From the NCBI RefSeq assembly GCF_000750005.1, contig NZ_JPYA01000186.1, positions 62,001 through 126,000 of the forward strand: a stretch of 64,000 bases of DNA. The letters run 5' to 3'. This document shows positions 22,713 through 32,788 of the stretch, piece after piece (position 1 is the first letter of the stretch; each line of letters starts with the position of its first letter). The stretch is from Geobacillus icigianus. GTDB taxonomy: Bacteria > Bacillota > Bacilli > Bacillales > Anoxybacillaceae. A program made the translations under genes and the position numbers. The notes below the pieces were generated by a model, which saw only the letters and a program-made list of their open reading frames with translations, was not told the DNA's origin and did no database searches.

Positions 22713-24950
22713 ATGTCCAAAATGCGTGTCTACGAATACGCCAAAAAACAAAACGTGCCTAGCAAGGACGTTATCCATAAATTGAAAGAAATGAACATTG
22801 AAGTGAACAATCATATGACCATGCTCGAGGCCGATGTCGTCGAAAAGCTCGATCATCAATACCGCCCGAACACGGGGAAAAAAGACGGGCGAAAAGAGGA
22901 AAAGAAAGGGAAAAAGCCGGAGAAGACGGAGAAGCCGAAGCGGCCGACGCCGGCGAAAGCGACCGATTTTGCTGATGAAGAGCTGTTTGACGATGGAAAA
23001 GAAGCGGCGAAAAGCAAGCCGGTGAAGAAAAAAGGTGCGCCAAAAGGGAAGGAAACGAAAAAAACCGAAGCCCAGCAGCAGGAGAAAAAGCTGCTCCAAG
23101 CGGCGAAAAAGAAAGGCAAAGGGCCGGCCAAAGGGAAAAAACAAGCCGCCCCGGCCGCGAAGCAGCCGCCGCAGCCGGCGAAAAAAGAAAAAGAGCTGCC
23201 GAAAAAAATTACGTTCGAAGGTTCGCTGACGGTAGCCGAGCTGGCGAAAAAATTGGGCCGCGAGCCGTCGGAAATCATTAAAAAGCTGTTTATGCTCGGC
23301 GTGATGGCGACCATCAACCAAGATTTAGACAAGGACGCGATCGAACTGATCTGCTCCGATTACGGCGTCGAAGTCGAAGAAAAAGTGACGATCGATGAAA
23401 CGAACTTCGAAACGATCGAGATTGTCGACGCGCCGGAAGATCTCGTGGAACGGCCGCCGGTCGTGACGATCATGGGGCACGTCGACCACGGAAAAACGAC
23501 GCTGCTCGATGCGATCCGCCATTCGAAAGTGACGGAGCAAGAAGCGGGCGGCATTACCCAGCACATCGGGGCGTACCAAGTGACCGTCAACGACAAAAAA
23601 ATTACGTTCCTCGATACGCCGGGGCATGAGGCGTTTACGACGATGCGGGCGCGCGGCGCGCAAGTGACGGATATCGTCATTCTTGTTGTCGCTGCCGATG
23701 ATGGGGTCATGCCGCAAACGGTCGAAGCGATCAACCACGCCAAGGCCGCCAACGTGCCGATCATCGTCGCCATCAACAAAATGGATAAACCGGAAGCCAA
23801 TCCAGACCGCGTCATGCAAGAGCTGATGGAATACAACCTCGTTCCGGAAGAATGGGGCGGGGATACGATTTTCTGCAAGTTGTCGGCGAAAACGAAAGAA
23901 GGCATTGACCACTTGCTTGAGATGATTTTGCTCGTCAGCGAAATGGAAGAATTAAAAGCGAACCCGAACCGGCGCGCCATCGGTACGGTGATTGAAGCGA
24001 AGCTTGACAAAGGGCGCGGCCCGGTGGCGACGCTGTTGATCCAAACCGGAACGCTTCGCATCGGCGATCCGATCGTCGTCGGCACGACGTACGGGCGCGT
24101 GCGCGCGATGGTGAACGACAGCGGCCGGCGCGTCAAAGAGGCGGGGCCATCGATGCCGGTCGAAATCACCGGTCTGCATGATGTGCCGCAAGCCGGCGAC
24201 CGCTTTATGGTGTTTGAAGATGAGAAAAAAGCGCGGCAAATCGCCGAAGTGCGGGCGCAGCGGCAGCTGCAGGAGCAGCGGAGCGTCAAAACGCGCATCA
24301 GCTTGGACGATCTGTTTGAGCAAATTAAGCAAGGCGAAATGAAAGAGCTGAACTTGATCGTCAAGGCCGACGTCCAAGGATCGGTTGAAGCGCTTGTCGC
24401 CGCCTTGCAAAAAATCGACGTCGAAGGCGTGCGGGTGAAAATCATCCACGCTGCCGTTGGCGCCATCACCGAATCGGACATTTCGTTGGCGACGGCTTCA
24501 AACGCCATCGTCATCGGCTTTAACGTCCGTCCGGACGCCAACGCGAAGCGCGCCGCCGAATCGGAAAAAGTGGACATCCGCCTCCACCGCATCATTTACA
24601 ACGTCATCGAGGAAATTGAGGCGGCCATGAAAGGAATGCTCGATCCGGAATACGAAGAAAAAGTGATCGGCCAAGCGGAAGTGCGGCAAACGTTTAAGGT
24701 GTCGAAAGTCGGCACGATCGCCGGCTGCTACGTCACCGACGGCAAAATCACTCGCGACAGCAAAGTGCGCCTCATTCGCCAAGGCATCGTCGTCTATGAA
24801 GGGGAAATCGATTCGCTCAAGCGGTACAAAGACGACGTGCGCGAAGTGGCGCAAGGCTATGAGTGCGGCGTGACGATCAAAAACTTCAACGATATTAAAG
24901 AAGGGGACGTCATCGAGGCGTACGTTATGCAGGAAGTGGCTCGGGCATGA
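22713..24950 (+). CDS. infB: Translation initiation factor IF-2
   Basis: 745 residues. N-terminal helical segment, then a Lys/Ala/Pro-rich low-complexity stretch (about 55-160), a second IF2-N domain (about 165-220), the G domain with GHVDHGKT near residue 255, DTPGHEAF and [10 protein letters not shown], then domains II, III and the fMet-tRNA-binding C2 domain. It places initiator tRNA on the 30S subunit. It overlaps ylxP by 4 bases. Confidence 0.98.
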   Translation: MSKMRVYEYAKKQNVPSKDVIHKLKEMNIEVNNHMTMLEADVVEKLDHQYRPNTGKKDGRKEEKKGKKPEKTEKPKRPTPAKATDFADEELFDDGKEAAKSKPVKKKGAPKGKETKKTEAQQQEKKLLQAAKKKGKGPAKGKKQAAPAAKQPPQPAKKEKELPKKITFEGSLTVAELAKKLGREPSEIIKKLFMLGVMATINQDLDKDAIELICSDYGVEVEEKVTIDETNFETIEIVDAPEDLVERPPVVTIMGHVDHGKTTLLDAIRHSKVTEQEAGGITQHIGAYQVTVNDKKITFLDTPGHEAFTTMRARGAQVTDIVILVVAADDGVMPQTVEAINHAKAANVPIIVAINKMDKPEANPDRVMQELMEYNLVPEEWGGDTIFCKLSAKTKEGIDHLLEMILLVSEMEELKANPNRRAIGTVIEAKLDKGRGPVATLLIQTGTLRIGDPIVVGTTYGRVRAMVNDSGRRVKEAGPSMPVEITGLHDVPQAGDRFMVFEDEKKARQIAEVRAQRQLQEQRSVKTRISLDDLFEQIKQGEMKELNLIVKADVQGSVEALVAALQKIDVEGVRVKIIHAAVGAITESDISLATASNAIVIGFNVRPDANAKRAAESEKVDIRLHRIIYNVIEEIEAAMKGMLDPEYEEKVIGQAEVRQTFKVSKVGTIAGCYVTDGKITRDSKVRLIRQGIVVYEGEIDSLKRYKDDVREVAQGYECGVTIKNFNDIKEGDVIEAYVMQEVARA

Positions 24951-25225
24951 TCGGATTCGCCGCGTGCGAGTGCCTGATCTACAACGCCCGGTCGCTGAAG
25001 GACAAACGAGCCGTCTTGCAGCGGGTGCTGACGAGAATTCGGCAACGGTACAACGTGTCGGTGGCGGAAATCGATCATCAAGAAGCGTGGCAGCGGGCGA
25101 AAATCGGCCTCGTTGCCATCGCGTCCAGCCGCCGCGCTGCCGAACGGGAGCTCGAACGGGCGTTGGCGTTGCTCGATTCGTTTCCCGAGTTGGAGCGGGC
25201 GGCGACAGTATTCGAGTGGCTGTGA
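24947..25225 (+). CDS. ylxP: YlxP, DUF503 family protein
   Basis: 92 residues, overlapping the infB stop (ATGA). DUF503 features: [39 protein letters not shown] and a short ferredoxin-like fold. Function is not established; it is always near infB-rbfA, so a role in ribosome assembly or function is inferred from context. Confidence 0.93.
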   Translation: MIGFAACECLIYNARSLKDKRAVLQRVLTRIRQRYNVSVAEIDHQEAWQRAKIGLVAIASSRRAAERELERALALLDSFPELERAATVFEWL

Positions 25226-25237
25226 TCGAGGTGATGG

Positions 25238-25612
25238 ATGATGAATATACGGGCAACTCGCGTGGGCGAGCAGATGAAAAAAGAGCTGAGCGACATTATC
25301 GGTCGCAAGCTGAAAGACCCGCGCATCGGCTTTGTGACGGTGACCGATGTGCGCGTGACGGGCGATTTGCAGCAGGCCAAAGTGTACATCAGCATCTTGG
25401 GCGATGACAAACAGCGGGAAGAGACGCTGAAGGCGCTGGAAAAAGCAAAAGGGTTTATCCGCTCGGAAATCGGGCAGCGCATCCGCCTGCGCAAAACGCC
25501 GGACATTTTATTTGAAATCGACGAAACGATCGAATACGGAAGCCGCATTGAGCAGCTGATCCGGCAACTTTCGGACAGCAAGGAAGCTGACGAGAATGCG
25601 GATAAGCAGTAG
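25238..25612 (+). CDS. rbfA: Ribosome-binding factor A
   Basis: 124 residues from ATG 25238 (ATG 25241 follows directly; GAGGTGATGG precedes). KH-type fold with [40 protein letters not shown] and [18 protein letters not shown]. It helps mature the 30S 3' end of 16S rRNA. A repeat element begins 2 bases after its stop. Confidence 0.96.
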   Translation: MMNIRATRVGEQMKKELSDIIGRKLKDPRIGFVTVTDVRVTGDLQQAKVYISILGDDKQREETLKALEKAKGFIRSEIGQRIRLRKTPDILFEIDETIEYGSRIEQLIRQLSDSKEADENADKQ

Positions 25613-25613
25613 C

Positions 25614-25738
25614 AAGGGGGCTGACCGAAAAGGTTGGCTGCCTTCAAGATCGGCACGACCGATCGTGCGGCAGAAGCAGTCAGCACGTATATAGAGAAAT
25701 AAAAGAGAGGATCCCGATCCTTTTGGGACACCCTCTTT
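25614..25738 (-). repeat. MITE-like interspersed repeat, copy A
   Basis: 125 bases filling most of the rbfA-truB gap. Its reverse complement matches 61930-62051 after recA along nearly the whole length; for instance CGGCAGAAGCAGTC and CCTTCAAGATC occur in this copy and, inverted, in the other. The ends are imperfect inverted repeats of about 20 bases (AAGGGGGCTGACCGAAAAGG against AAAGAGGGTGTCCCAAAAGG, 15 of 20 alike). It encodes nothing. The hairpin that is perfect in copy B is mismatched here. Confidence 0.75.
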
Positions 25739-25824
25739 GCCGCGCTTTATCCGCAAACGAGGACGAAAAGCGGCAGCGGACGTTCCTTTTCATTTGCGAG
25801 TATGGAAACAGAAAGGGTGCGCCG

Positions 25825-26736
25825 ATGGACGGGGTATTGCTGCTCCATAAACCGAAAGGAATGACATCGCATGACTGTGTGGCGAGCGTGCGCCGCCTGC
25901 TCGGCGTCAAAAAAGCGGGGCACACCGGTACGTTGGATCCGAACGTGTCCGGCGTGCTGCCCATTTGCCTTGGCAAGGCGACGCGCATCGCTGAATTTTT
26001 AACCGGTGCGACGAAAACGTACGAAGGAGAAGTGACGCTTGGCGCCGCGACGACAACGGAAGACGCCGACGGCGACATCATCGCCGCCCGCCCGATCGAG
26101 CGGGCGATCGCGCGCGCGGAGATCGAAGCGGTGCTGGACAGCTTGACTGGCGAAATAGAGCAAACGCCGCCGATGTACTCCGCGGTGAAAGTGGGCGGCA
26201 AAAAACTATATGAATACGCGCGCGCCGGCCTCGAAGTGGAGCGTCCGGTGCGGCGCGTGACGATTTATGAGCTGAAGCTGCTCGATGAGCGTGAGCAGTT
26301 CACCGGGGAAACGGTGTCGTTCCGCTTTCGCGTCACATGCAGCAAAGGCACGTATGTCCGTACGCTTGCGGTGACGATCGGCGAGCGGCTCGGCTACCCG
26401 GCGCACATGTCCGATCTGGTCCGGACGGCCTCGGGGCCGTTTCGGCTTGAGGAGTGCGTGACGTTGGCGGAGCTTGCCCGGCGAGCGGCTGACGGAACGG
26501 CCGCTTCCCTCATCATTCCGATTGAGCGAGCGCTCTTTCATTTGCCGAAATATCAAATCAATGATAAAGTAGCAGAGAAAGTAAAGAACGGGGCGCTGCT
26601 TCGCCTTCCCGCATTTTTCGAGCAGGTTGATGGACCGATTGTGCTCGTTTCGCCTGAGCGGGAAGCGCTGGCTCTGTACGTCAAGCACCCGACGCGCCCC
26701 GGCTTGATGAAGCCGCTCAAAGTGTTTCGTTCATGA
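25825..26736 (+). CDS. truB: tRNA pseudouridine-55 synthase
   Basis: 303 residues from ATG 25825 (AAAGGGTGCGCCG upstream); in-frame sequence further upstream lies in the repeat. GVLLLHKPKGMTSHDCV, then the catalytic Asp38 in GHTGTLDPNVSGVLP, SLTGEIEQTPPMYSAVKVGG and CSKGTYVRTL are all intact, followed by a C-terminal PUA-like domain. It makes pseudouridine 55 in the tRNA T-loop. Confidence 0.97.
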   Translation: MDGVLLLHKPKGMTSHDCVASVRRLLGVKKAGHTGTLDPNVSGVLPICLGKATRIAEFLTGATKTYEGEVTLGAATTTEDADGDIIAARPIERAIARAEIEAVLDSLTGEIEQTPPMYSAVKVGGKKLYEYARAGLEVERPVRRVTIYELKLLDEREQFTGETVSFRFRVTCSKGTYVRTLAVTIGERLGYPAHMSDLVRTASGPFRLEECVTLAELARRAADGTAASLIIPIERALFHLPKYQINDKVAEKVKNGALLRLPAFFEQVDGPIVLVSPEREALALYVKHPTRPGLMKPLKVFRS

Positions 26737-26774
26737 AAAAGGCGCGGCGGAAACAAAGAAGGTGGGTTATCGAT

Positions 26775-27755
26775 ATGGAAACGCTGTTTCTTTCACATCC
26801 GCATCAGCTCGAACGGCAAGCGCTCCCCCCTGCCGTGATGGCGCTCGGGTATTTTGACGGCATCCACCTCGGCCACCAAAAAGTGATCAAAACGGCGGTC
26901 GAGGCTGCCAAGGAGCGCGGGTACGAAAGCGCGGTGATGACGTTCCATCCCCATCCGTCCGTCGTGCTCGGCAAACAGCCTGAACTTCGCGCCATCACGC
27001 CGCTTGGCAAAAAAGAGCGGCTCATTGCATCACTTGGCGTCGATCGGCTGTACGTGGTCGAATTTACGCCGACGTTTGCCGCCTTGGCGCCGGAGCAATT
27101 TGTCGACGAGTATTTGGACGGACTGCATGTCAAGCACGTGGTCGCCGGCTTTGACTTCACTTACGGGCGGTTCGGAAAAGGAACGATGGAGACGATGCCA
27201 ACCCACGCCCGCGGCCGATTTGGGCAGACGGTCATTCCGAAACTCGTCGTCGATGGGGAAAAGGTAAGTTCCACCCGCGTGCGGAAGCTGCTTGAAAGCG
27301 GGGACGTGGATCAACTTCCCCGCCTGCTCGGCCGCTTTTATGATCTCGAGGGAACGGTCGTGGCCGGGGAGCGGCGCGGGCGGACGATCGGCTTCCCGAC
27401 CGCGAACATCGCCTTAAACGGCGATTATATTTTGCCGGCAGTCGGCGTCTATGCCGTCAAGGTGACCGTCAATGGCAATGAGTATGAAGGGGTGGCGAAC
27501 GTCGGATATAAACCGACGTTTCATGCGGCGCGCGAAGGGCTGCCGACGATCGAAGTGCATTTGTTCCATTTTTCCGGCGATCTTTATGGACAAACGCTCG
27601 TCGTCGAATGGCACCGCCGGCTGCGGAGCGAACGGAAATTTGCCAGCGTTGACGAACTGGCCGCGCAAATCGCCCGCGACAAGGAGGAGGCGGAGCAGTA
27701 TTTCCGGCGCTTCAATGAAAAGACTTGCATTTTGCCGGAAAAAGAGGTATTCTAA
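26775..27755 (+). CDS. ribF: Bifunctional riboflavin kinase/FMN adenylyltransferase
   Basis: 326 residues from ATG 26775. N-terminal FAD synthetase nucleotidyltransferase domain with GYFDGIHLGHQ and the SSTRVRKLLESGDV motif; C-terminal riboflavin kinase domain with GRTIGFPTANI. It converts riboflavin to FMN and FAD. No FMN riboswitch is seen here; the gene sits between truB and rpsO as in other Bacilli (ribC of B. subtilis). Confidence 0.96.
   Translation: METLFLSHPHQLERQALPPAVMALGYFDGIHLGHQKVIKTAVEAAKERGYESAVMTFHPHPSVVLGKQPELRAITPLGKKERLIASLGVDRLYVVEFTPTFAALAPEQFVDEYLDGLHVKHVVAGFDFTYGRFGKGTMETMPTHARGRFGQTVIPKLVVDGEKVSSTRVRKLLESGDVDQLPRLLGRFYDLEGTVVAGERRGRTIGFPTANIALNGDYILPAVGVYAVKVTVNGNEYEGVANVGYKPTFHAAREGLPTIEVHLFHFSGDLYGQTLVVEWHRRLRSERKFASVDELAAQIARDKEEAEQYFRRFNEKTCILPEKEVF
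27725..27753 (+). promoter_or_regulatory. rpsO promoter inside the ribF end
   Basis: TTGCAT (27725-27730), a 17-base spacer, TATTCT (27748-27753), overlapping the last codons of ribF. Gives rpsO its own transcript with a leader of about 85 nt. Confidence 0.55.
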
Positions 27756-27759
27756 TCAG

Positions 27760-27842
27760 TGTATGTGAACCGTTGCTTGGCTAGGCGAGTCACCGACGCC
27801 CGCTCGGCAACCGGGGATTTCAAGCTAGGGAGGTGAACGAGG
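27760..27842 (+). promoter_or_regulatory. S15-responsive rpsO leader
   Basis: The 83 bases before rpsO contain paired segments such as CCGTTGC / GCAACCGG around a GGCGAG-containing centre and end in GGGAGGTGAACGAGG. In Geobacillus stearothermophilus, S15 is known to bind a structured site in its own rpsO mRNA leader and repress it; position and structure here agree with that element. Exact junction pairing was not computed. Confidence 0.6.
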
Positions 27843-28112
27843 ATGGCATTGACGCAAGAACGTAAACGCGAAATCATCGAGCAATTTAAAATCCACGAGA
27901 ACGACACCGGTTCTCCGGAAGTGCAAATTGCGATTTTGACGGAGCAAATCAATACGTTGAACGAGCATTTGCGCGTCCATAAAAAAGACCATCATTCACG
28001 GCGCGGCCTGCTGAAAATGGTTGGGAAACGCCGCAATCTATTGACCTACTTGCGCAACAAAGATGTGACGCGCTACCGTGAATTGATTGAGAAACTTGGA
28101 TTACGTCGATAA
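27843..28112 (+). CDS. rpsO: 30S ribosomal protein S15
   Basis: 89 residues, the exact family length. Motifs [39 protein letters not shown] and [20 protein letters not shown] are all present. It is a primary 16S rRNA binder at the three-way junction of the central domain. Strong ribosome site AGGGAGGTG. Confidence 0.98.
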   Translation: MALTQERKREIIEQFKIHENDTGSPEVQIAILTEQINTLNEHLRVHKKDHHSRRGLLKMVGKRRNLLTYLRNKDVTRYRELIEKLGLRR

Positions 28113-28138
28113 AAAAGCGGGAGCATTCCCGCTTTTTT
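28111..28138 (+). terminator. rpsO terminator
   Basis: AAAAAAGCGGGA, loop GCAT, TCCCGCTTTTTT: a perfect rho-independent terminator starting at the rpsO stop. Confidence 0.92.
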
Positions 28139-28253
28139 GCTAGTTTGCAGGCGGGATTGACACGGCGATGATAACAATGACGCCGATTCGTCCATACTAA
28201 TCATCAGCGGCATCCATCATTTCATTTGTACATAGAGAGGAGTACTCGTCTGT

Positions 28254-30422
28254 ATGGAACAAGAGAAACGCGTGTTTTCCATCGAGGTGGCTGGGCGCCC
28301 GCTCATAATCGAGACCGGCGAACTGGCGAAACAGGCGAACGGCGCGGCGCTCGTCCGCTATGGCGACACGGTTGTGCTGAGCACGGCCACCGCATCGCGG
28401 GAAGCGAAAAGCGTCGACTTTTTCCCGCTGACCGTCAACTATGAGGAGCGGCTGTACGCCGTCGGGAAAATTCCCGGGGGGTTTATTAAGCGCGAAGGCC
28501 GGCCGAGCGAAAAAGCGATTTTGGTGAGCCGGTTGATCGACCGCCCGATTCGCCCGCTCTTTGCCGAAGGGTTTCGCAATGAAGTGCAGGTCGTCTCCAT
28601 GGTCATGAGCGTTGACCAAGACTGCGCGCCAGAAGTGGCCGCCTTAATCGGTTCCTCGCTGGCGCTGACGATTTCCGACATTCCGTTTGAAGGACCGATC
28701 GCCGGCGTGATCGTCGGCCGCGTCGACGGCCAGTTTGTCATCAACCCGACGGTCGAACAAATGGAAAAAAGCGATCTGCATCTCGTTGTCGCCGGCACGA
28801 AAGACGCGATCAACATGGTGGAAGCCGGCGCGGACGAAGTGCCGGAAGAAGTGATGCTCGAAGCGATTATGTTCGGCCATGAGGAAGTGAAGCGGCTCAT
28901 CGCCTTCCAAGAGGAAATCGCCGCCCAAGTCGGCAAAGAGAAAATGGAAGTCGTCCTGTATGAGCCGGATCCAGCGTTGGAGGCGGAAATTCGCCAGCTT
29001 GCGGAAGCCGATATTAAAAAGGCGGTGCAAGTGCCGGAAAAATTGGCGCGCGATGCGGCCATTGAAGACGTGAAAGCGGGCGTCATCGCCAAATACGAGG
29101 CGGAAGAAGCGGATGAAGAGAAGTTGAAGCAAGTGCAGGAAATTTTGCACAAGCTCGTGAAAGAGGAAGTGCGCCGTCTGATCACGGTGGACAAAATTCG
29201 TCCGGACGGGCGCAAAGTCGATGAAATTCGCCCGCTCTCGTCGGCGGTCGGCGTCCTGCCGCGCACGCACGGCTCCGGTCTGTTTACGCGCGGGCAAACG
29301 CAAGTGTTAAGCGTCTGTACGCTTGGGGCGCTCGGCGATGTGCAAATTTTGGACGGGCTTGATTTGGAAGAATCGAAGCGGTTTATGCACCACTACAACT
29401 TCCCGCCGTTTTCCGTCGGGGAAACGGGGCCGATGCGCGGGCCGGGGCGGCGTGAAATCGGACACGGGGCGCTTGGCGAGCGGGCGCTTGAGCCGGTCGT
29501 GCCGTCGGAGCGGGAGTTTCCGTATACGATCCGCCTCGTTTCCGAAGTGTTGGAGTCGAACGGCTCGACCTCGCAAGCGAGCATTTGCGCCAGCACGCTG
29601 GCGATGATGGACGCCGGGGTGCCGATTAAAGCGCCGGTCGCCGGCATCGCCATGGGATTGGTGAAAAACGGCGATCATTACACGATTTTGACCGACATCC
29701 AAGGCATTGAAGACCATCTTGGCGATATGGACTTTAAAGTCGCCGGCACGAGAAAAGGCGTCACCGCCCTGCAGATGGACATTAAAATTAAAGGACTGAC
29801 GCGCGACATTTTGGAAGAAGCACTCATGCAAGCGCGCAAAGGGCGGCTGGAGATTTTGGACCATATGATGCAGACGCTCAGCGAACCGCGCAAAGAGCTG
29901 TCCCAATATGCGCCGAAAATTTTGATCATGCACATCAATCCGGACAAAATCCGCGAGGTGATCGGACCAAGCGGCAAGCAGATCAACAAAATCATCGACG
30001 AGACCGGCGTCAAAATCGACATCGAACAAGACGGCACGATTTTCATCTCGTCGGTCGACGAAGCGGCCAACCAAAAAGCGAAGCAAATCATCGAAGACAT
30101 CGTCCGCGAAGTCGAAGTCGGCCAAGTGTATTTAGGCAAAGTGAAGCGGATCGAAAAATTCGGCGCCTTTGTTGAACTGTTCAACGGCAAAGACGGGCTT
30201 GTCCACATTTCCGAACTGGCCGAAGAACGGGTCGGCAAAGTCGAAGACGTCGTTTCGATCGGCGATGAAATTTTAGTCAAAGTCACAGAAATCGATAAAC
30301 AAGGACGCGTCAACCTGTCGCGCAAAGCGGTGTTGCGCGACGCCCGCGGCATCGGCCAGGCGCCGAAAGAGACGCGGGAAAAACGGGGAAGACGGCCGGA
30401 GCGCCACCGCATGAAGCCTTAG
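28254..30422 (+). CDS. pnp: Polynucleotide phosphorylase
   Basis: 722 residues. Two RNase PH domains separated by an all-helical domain (about 215-310), then KH ([20 protein letters not shown] near residue 565) and S1 ([20 protein letters not shown]) domains. It degrades RNA 3'-5' using phosphate and is the main 3' exonuclease of Bacillus mRNA decay; RNase J2 and RNase Y genes lie in the same window. ATG 28254 follows GAGAGGAG. Confidence 0.97.
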   Translation: MEQEKRVFSIEVAGRPLIIETGELAKQANGAALVRYGDTVVLSTATASREAKSVDFFPLTVNYEERLYAVGKIPGGFIKREGRPSEKAILVSRLIDRPIRPLFAEGFRNEVQVVSMVMSVDQDCAPEVAALIGSSLALTISDIPFEGPIAGVIVGRVDGQFVINPTVEQMEKSDLHLVVAGTKDAINMVEAGADEVPEEVMLEAIMFGHEEVKRLIAFQEEIAAQVGKEKMEVVLYEPDPALEAEIRQLAEADIKKAVQVPEKLARDAAIEDVKAGVIAKYEAEEADEEKLKQVQEILHKLVKEEVRRLITVDKIRPDGRKVDEIRPLSSAVGVLPRTHGSGLFTRGQTQVLSVCTLGALGDVQILDGLDLEESKRFMHHYNFPPFSVGETGPMRGPGRREIGHGALGERALEPVVPSEREFPYTIRLVSEVLESNGSTSQASICASTLAMMDAGVPIKAPVAGIAMGLVKNGDHYTILTDIQGIEDHLGDMDFKVAGTRKGVTALQMDIKIKGLTRDILEEALMQARKGRLEILDHMMQTLSEPRKELSQYAPKILIMHINPDKIREVIGPSGKQINKIIDETGVKIDIEQDGTIFISSVDEAANQKAKQIIEDIVREVEVGQVYLGKVKRIEKFGAFVELFNGKDGLVHISELAEERVGKVEDVVSIGDEILVKVTEIDKQGRVNLSRKAVLRDARGIGQAPKETREKRGRRPERHRMKP

Positions 30423-30449
30423 GAATTTGTTTCTTAAGGCTCTTTTGTT
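30414..30449 (+). terminator. pnp terminator overlapping the stop codon
   Basis: AGCCTTA (30415-30421) pairs with TAAGGCT (30435-30441), followed by CTTTTGTT. The 5' arm includes part of the pnp stop codon. Confidence 0.75.
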
Positions 30450-30509
30450 ATGTTCTACACTGTCCCCCGCCCACATATTTTGTAGTAATGAAAAAGGAGG
30501 GGGACAAGG

Positions 30510-31493
30510 GTGAACAACGCATCCATCCGCTATATGGCGCTGGCGGTCATGTTGCTTGCCGCCTGGATGGCCGTGCATTGGCCGCCGGTCGGCAACTATG
30601 TCGAGAGCTGGCGTCCGGCGGACACAACGGCGATGAAAAAGGAGCGCGACAAGCTGTATGAAACGATCGTCAAGCAGGCGAAGCAGTACGAAATTCCCGC
30701 CCAAGATGCGGTCATTGATAAAGTGTGGAAGGCGACGCCCGGGTATAACGGTCTGGCCGTCGATATTGACGCTTCCTATCAAAACATGAAAAAAACAGGA
30801 ACATTCGATGAGCGCAAGCTTGTGTTCCGCCAAGTGCCGCCGCGCGTTCATTTGGACGATTTGCCACCGGCGCCGATCTACCGCGGCCATCCCGACAAAC
30901 CGATGGTGGCGCTGACGGTCAATGTCGCTTGGGGGGAAGAATACCTTCCTGACATGCTCGAGACGCTGAAAAAGCATCAGGTGAAGGCAACGTTCTTTTT
31001 GGAAGGGCAATGGGTAAAAAAACATCCAGAGATGGCAAAAATGATCGCAGATGCCGGCCATGAGATCGGCAACCATTCCTACAGCCATCCTGATATGAAA
31101 ATGCTCAGCGGCGACGACATTCGCCGCGAGCTCAAGAAAACGAACGAAGTGATCGAAGCGGCGACCGCGGTCCAATGCAAGTGGTTTGCTCCGCCAAGCG
31201 GCAGCTATCGCGACGAGGTCGTCGAGATCGCCGCGGAACTTGGCATGAAAACGATTCTATGGAGCGTCGATACAATTGATTGGCAAAAACCAGCCCCATC
31301 TGTTATAGTGAAACGGGTGGCAGCGAACATCCATCCCGGCGCCATCGTGTTAATGCATCCGACGATGCCGACGGCGGCGCTTGATGAGCTGATCGTCTCA
31401 ATCAAACGCCAAGGTTACGCGTTAGGCAGCTTGACGGCCTTATTCGATGAGAAAAGACTGGCAAACAAACAGGAGGAACATGGAGTTGATTAA
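30510..31493 (+). CDS. ylxY: YlxY, polysaccharide-deacetylase-like protein
   Basis: 327 residues from GTG 30510 after a strong AAAGGAGGGGGACAAGG site. An N-terminal hydrophobic signal/anchor (about 7-22) is followed by a stalk and a NodB-type domain from about residue 130. The zinc HxxxH motif is kept (H189, H193 in HSYSHPD), as are DTIDW and IVLMHPT. The usual catalytic TFDD motif, however, reads TVNV at residues 136-139, so the catalytic and metal-binding Asp residues are missing. Probably extracellular; deacetylase activity is doubtful. Confidence 0.88.
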   Translation: MNNASIRYMALAVMLLAAWMAVHWPPVGNYVESWRPADTTAMKKERDKLYETIVKQAKQYEIPAQDAVIDKVWKATPGYNGLAVDIDASYQNMKKTGTFDERKLVFRQVPPRVHLDDLPPAPIYRGHPDKPMVALTVNVAWGEEYLPDMLETLKKHQVKATFFLEGQWVKKHPEMAKMIADAGHEIGNHSYSHPDMKMLSGDDIRRELKKTNEVIEAATAVQCKWFAPPSGSYRDEVVEIAAELGMKTILWSVDTIDWQKPAPSVIVKRVAANIHPGAIVLMHPTMPTAALDELIVSIKRQGYALGSLTALFDEKRLANKQEEHGVD

Positions 31494-32727
31494 CAAATAT
31501 ACGTGCAAAAACGGTGTGCGAATCGTGCTCGAGCAAATCCCGACGGTTCGATCGGTGGCCATCGGCGTATGGATTGGCACAGGATCGCGCAACGAAACAG
31601 AACAAAACAATGGGATCTCGCATTTTTTGGAGCACATGTTTTTTAAAGGAACAACCACGCGCACGGCGCGAGACATTGCCGAAGCATTCGACAGCATCGG
31701 CGGGCAAGTGAACGCCTTTACCTCGAAGGAGTATACGTGTTACTACGCCAAAGTGTTGGATGAACACGCCCCGCTGGCGCTTGACATGCTCGCCGATATG
31801 TTTTTCCACTCAACGTTTGTGGAAGATGAGCTCCACAAAGAACGCAACGTTGTGCTCGAGGAGATCAAAATGTACGAAGACACGCCCGATGACATCGTCC
31901 ACGATTTGCTCGGCAAGGCGTGTTACGCGAACCACCCGCTCGGCTATCCGATTTTAGGCACGGAAGAGACGCTGCGCACGTTTACCGGCGATACGCTGCG
32001 CCAGTATATGGCCGATTACTACACGCCGGATCGCGTTGTCGTTTCGGTGGCGGGCAACGTGGATGAGCGGTTTATCGACGAGATCGAGCGCTATTTCGGC
32101 TCGTTCACGGCAGCAAAGAGGCCGCCTTCTCCAGGGACGCCATCGTTTGCGCCGCAAAAGATGGCGCGCAAAAAAGACGTCGAACAGGCGCATGTGTGCA
32201 TCGGGTTCAACGGGCTGCCGATCGGTCATCCGGATGCCTACCCGCTCTTGATTTTGAACAATATTTTAGGCGGCAGCATGAGCAGCCGGCTGTTTCAGGA
32301 AGTGCGCGAACAGCGCGGATTGGCGTATTCGGTGTTCTCGTACCATTCCGCCTACCAAGACAGCGGCCTGCTCGCCATTTACGCCGGCACCGGGAGCGAG
32401 CAGCTCGATGTTTTGTTTGCGACGATTCAAGAAACGATCCGGCAATTAAAAGAAGACGGCATTACCGAAAAAGAGCTGCATAACAGCAAAGAACAAATGA
32501 AGGGAAGTTTGATGCTCGGACTGGAAAGCACGAACAGCCGGATGAGCCGCAACGGCAAAAACGAACTGCTCCTTGGCCGCCATCGCTCGCTTGACGAAAT
32601 CATTGAGGAGATTGAGAGCGTCACGGTGGAAAAAGTGAACGAGCTGGCGCGCACGGTGTTCACCGACGATTACGCGCTCGCCCTCATCAGCCCGGACGGC
32701 GTGCTGCCGCGTCCGCTTCGCTCATAA
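31486..32727 (+). CDS. mlpA: M16 family zinc protease MlpA (YmxG)
   Basis: 413 residues from TTG 31486, 9 bases from AGGAGG and giving MINKYTCKNGVRIVLEQ, which aligns with family starts; ATG 31480 is only 3 bases from that site. The inverted zinc motif HFLEH (HxxEH) is intact with downstream Glu in NVVLEEIKMYEDTPDD, and the second lobe has GGSMSSRLFQEVREQRGLAY. A processing-peptidase-type protease, thought cytoplasmic. It overlaps the end of ylxY by 8 bases. Confidence 0.94.
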   Translation: MINKYTCKNGVRIVLEQIPTVRSVAIGVWIGTGSRNETEQNNGISHFLEHMFFKGTTTRTARDIAEAFDSIGGQVNAFTSKEYTCYYAKVLDEHAPLALDMLADMFFHSTFVEDELHKERNVVLEEIKMYEDTPDDIVHDLLGKACYANHPLGYPILGTEETLRTFTGDTLRQYMADYYTPDRVVVSVAGNVDERFIDEIERYFGSFTAAKRPPSPGTPSFAPQKMARKKDVEQAHVCIGFNGLPIGHPDAYPLLILNNILGGSMSSRLFQEVREQRGLAYSVFSYHSAYQDSGLLAIYAGTGSEQLDVLFATIQETIRQLKEDGITEKELHNSKEQMKGSLMLGLESTNSRMSRNGKNELLLGRHRSLDEIIEEIESVTVEKVNELARTVFTDDYALALISPDGVLPRPLRS

Positions 32728-32734
32728 ATGGGCG

Positions 32735-32778
32735 TAAAAAAGCTAACGACCTTTTCCTGAGGTGGTTAGCTTTTTTCT
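32735..32778. terminator. Bidirectional terminator between mlpA and ymxH
   Basis: AAAAAAGCTAAC (32736-32747) pairs with GTTAGCTTTTTT (32764-32775). A-rich on one side and T-rich on the other, so it can serve the convergent mlpA (+) and ymxH (-) transcripts. Confidence 0.88.
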
Positions 32779-32788
32779 TTTTTGTCTC

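Noticed and set aside
24498..25256. Minus-strand open frame opposite infB/ylxP
   Set aside because: No start signal and entirely covered by well-conserved plus-strand genes.
25723..25824. N-terminal extension of truB into the repeat
   Set aside because: In frame but comes from the MITE-like repeat and lacks the family start; ATG 25825 has the ribosome site.
28157..28174. pnp promoter at TTGACA 28157
   Set aside because: A good -35 but no acceptable -10 at 16-18 bases.
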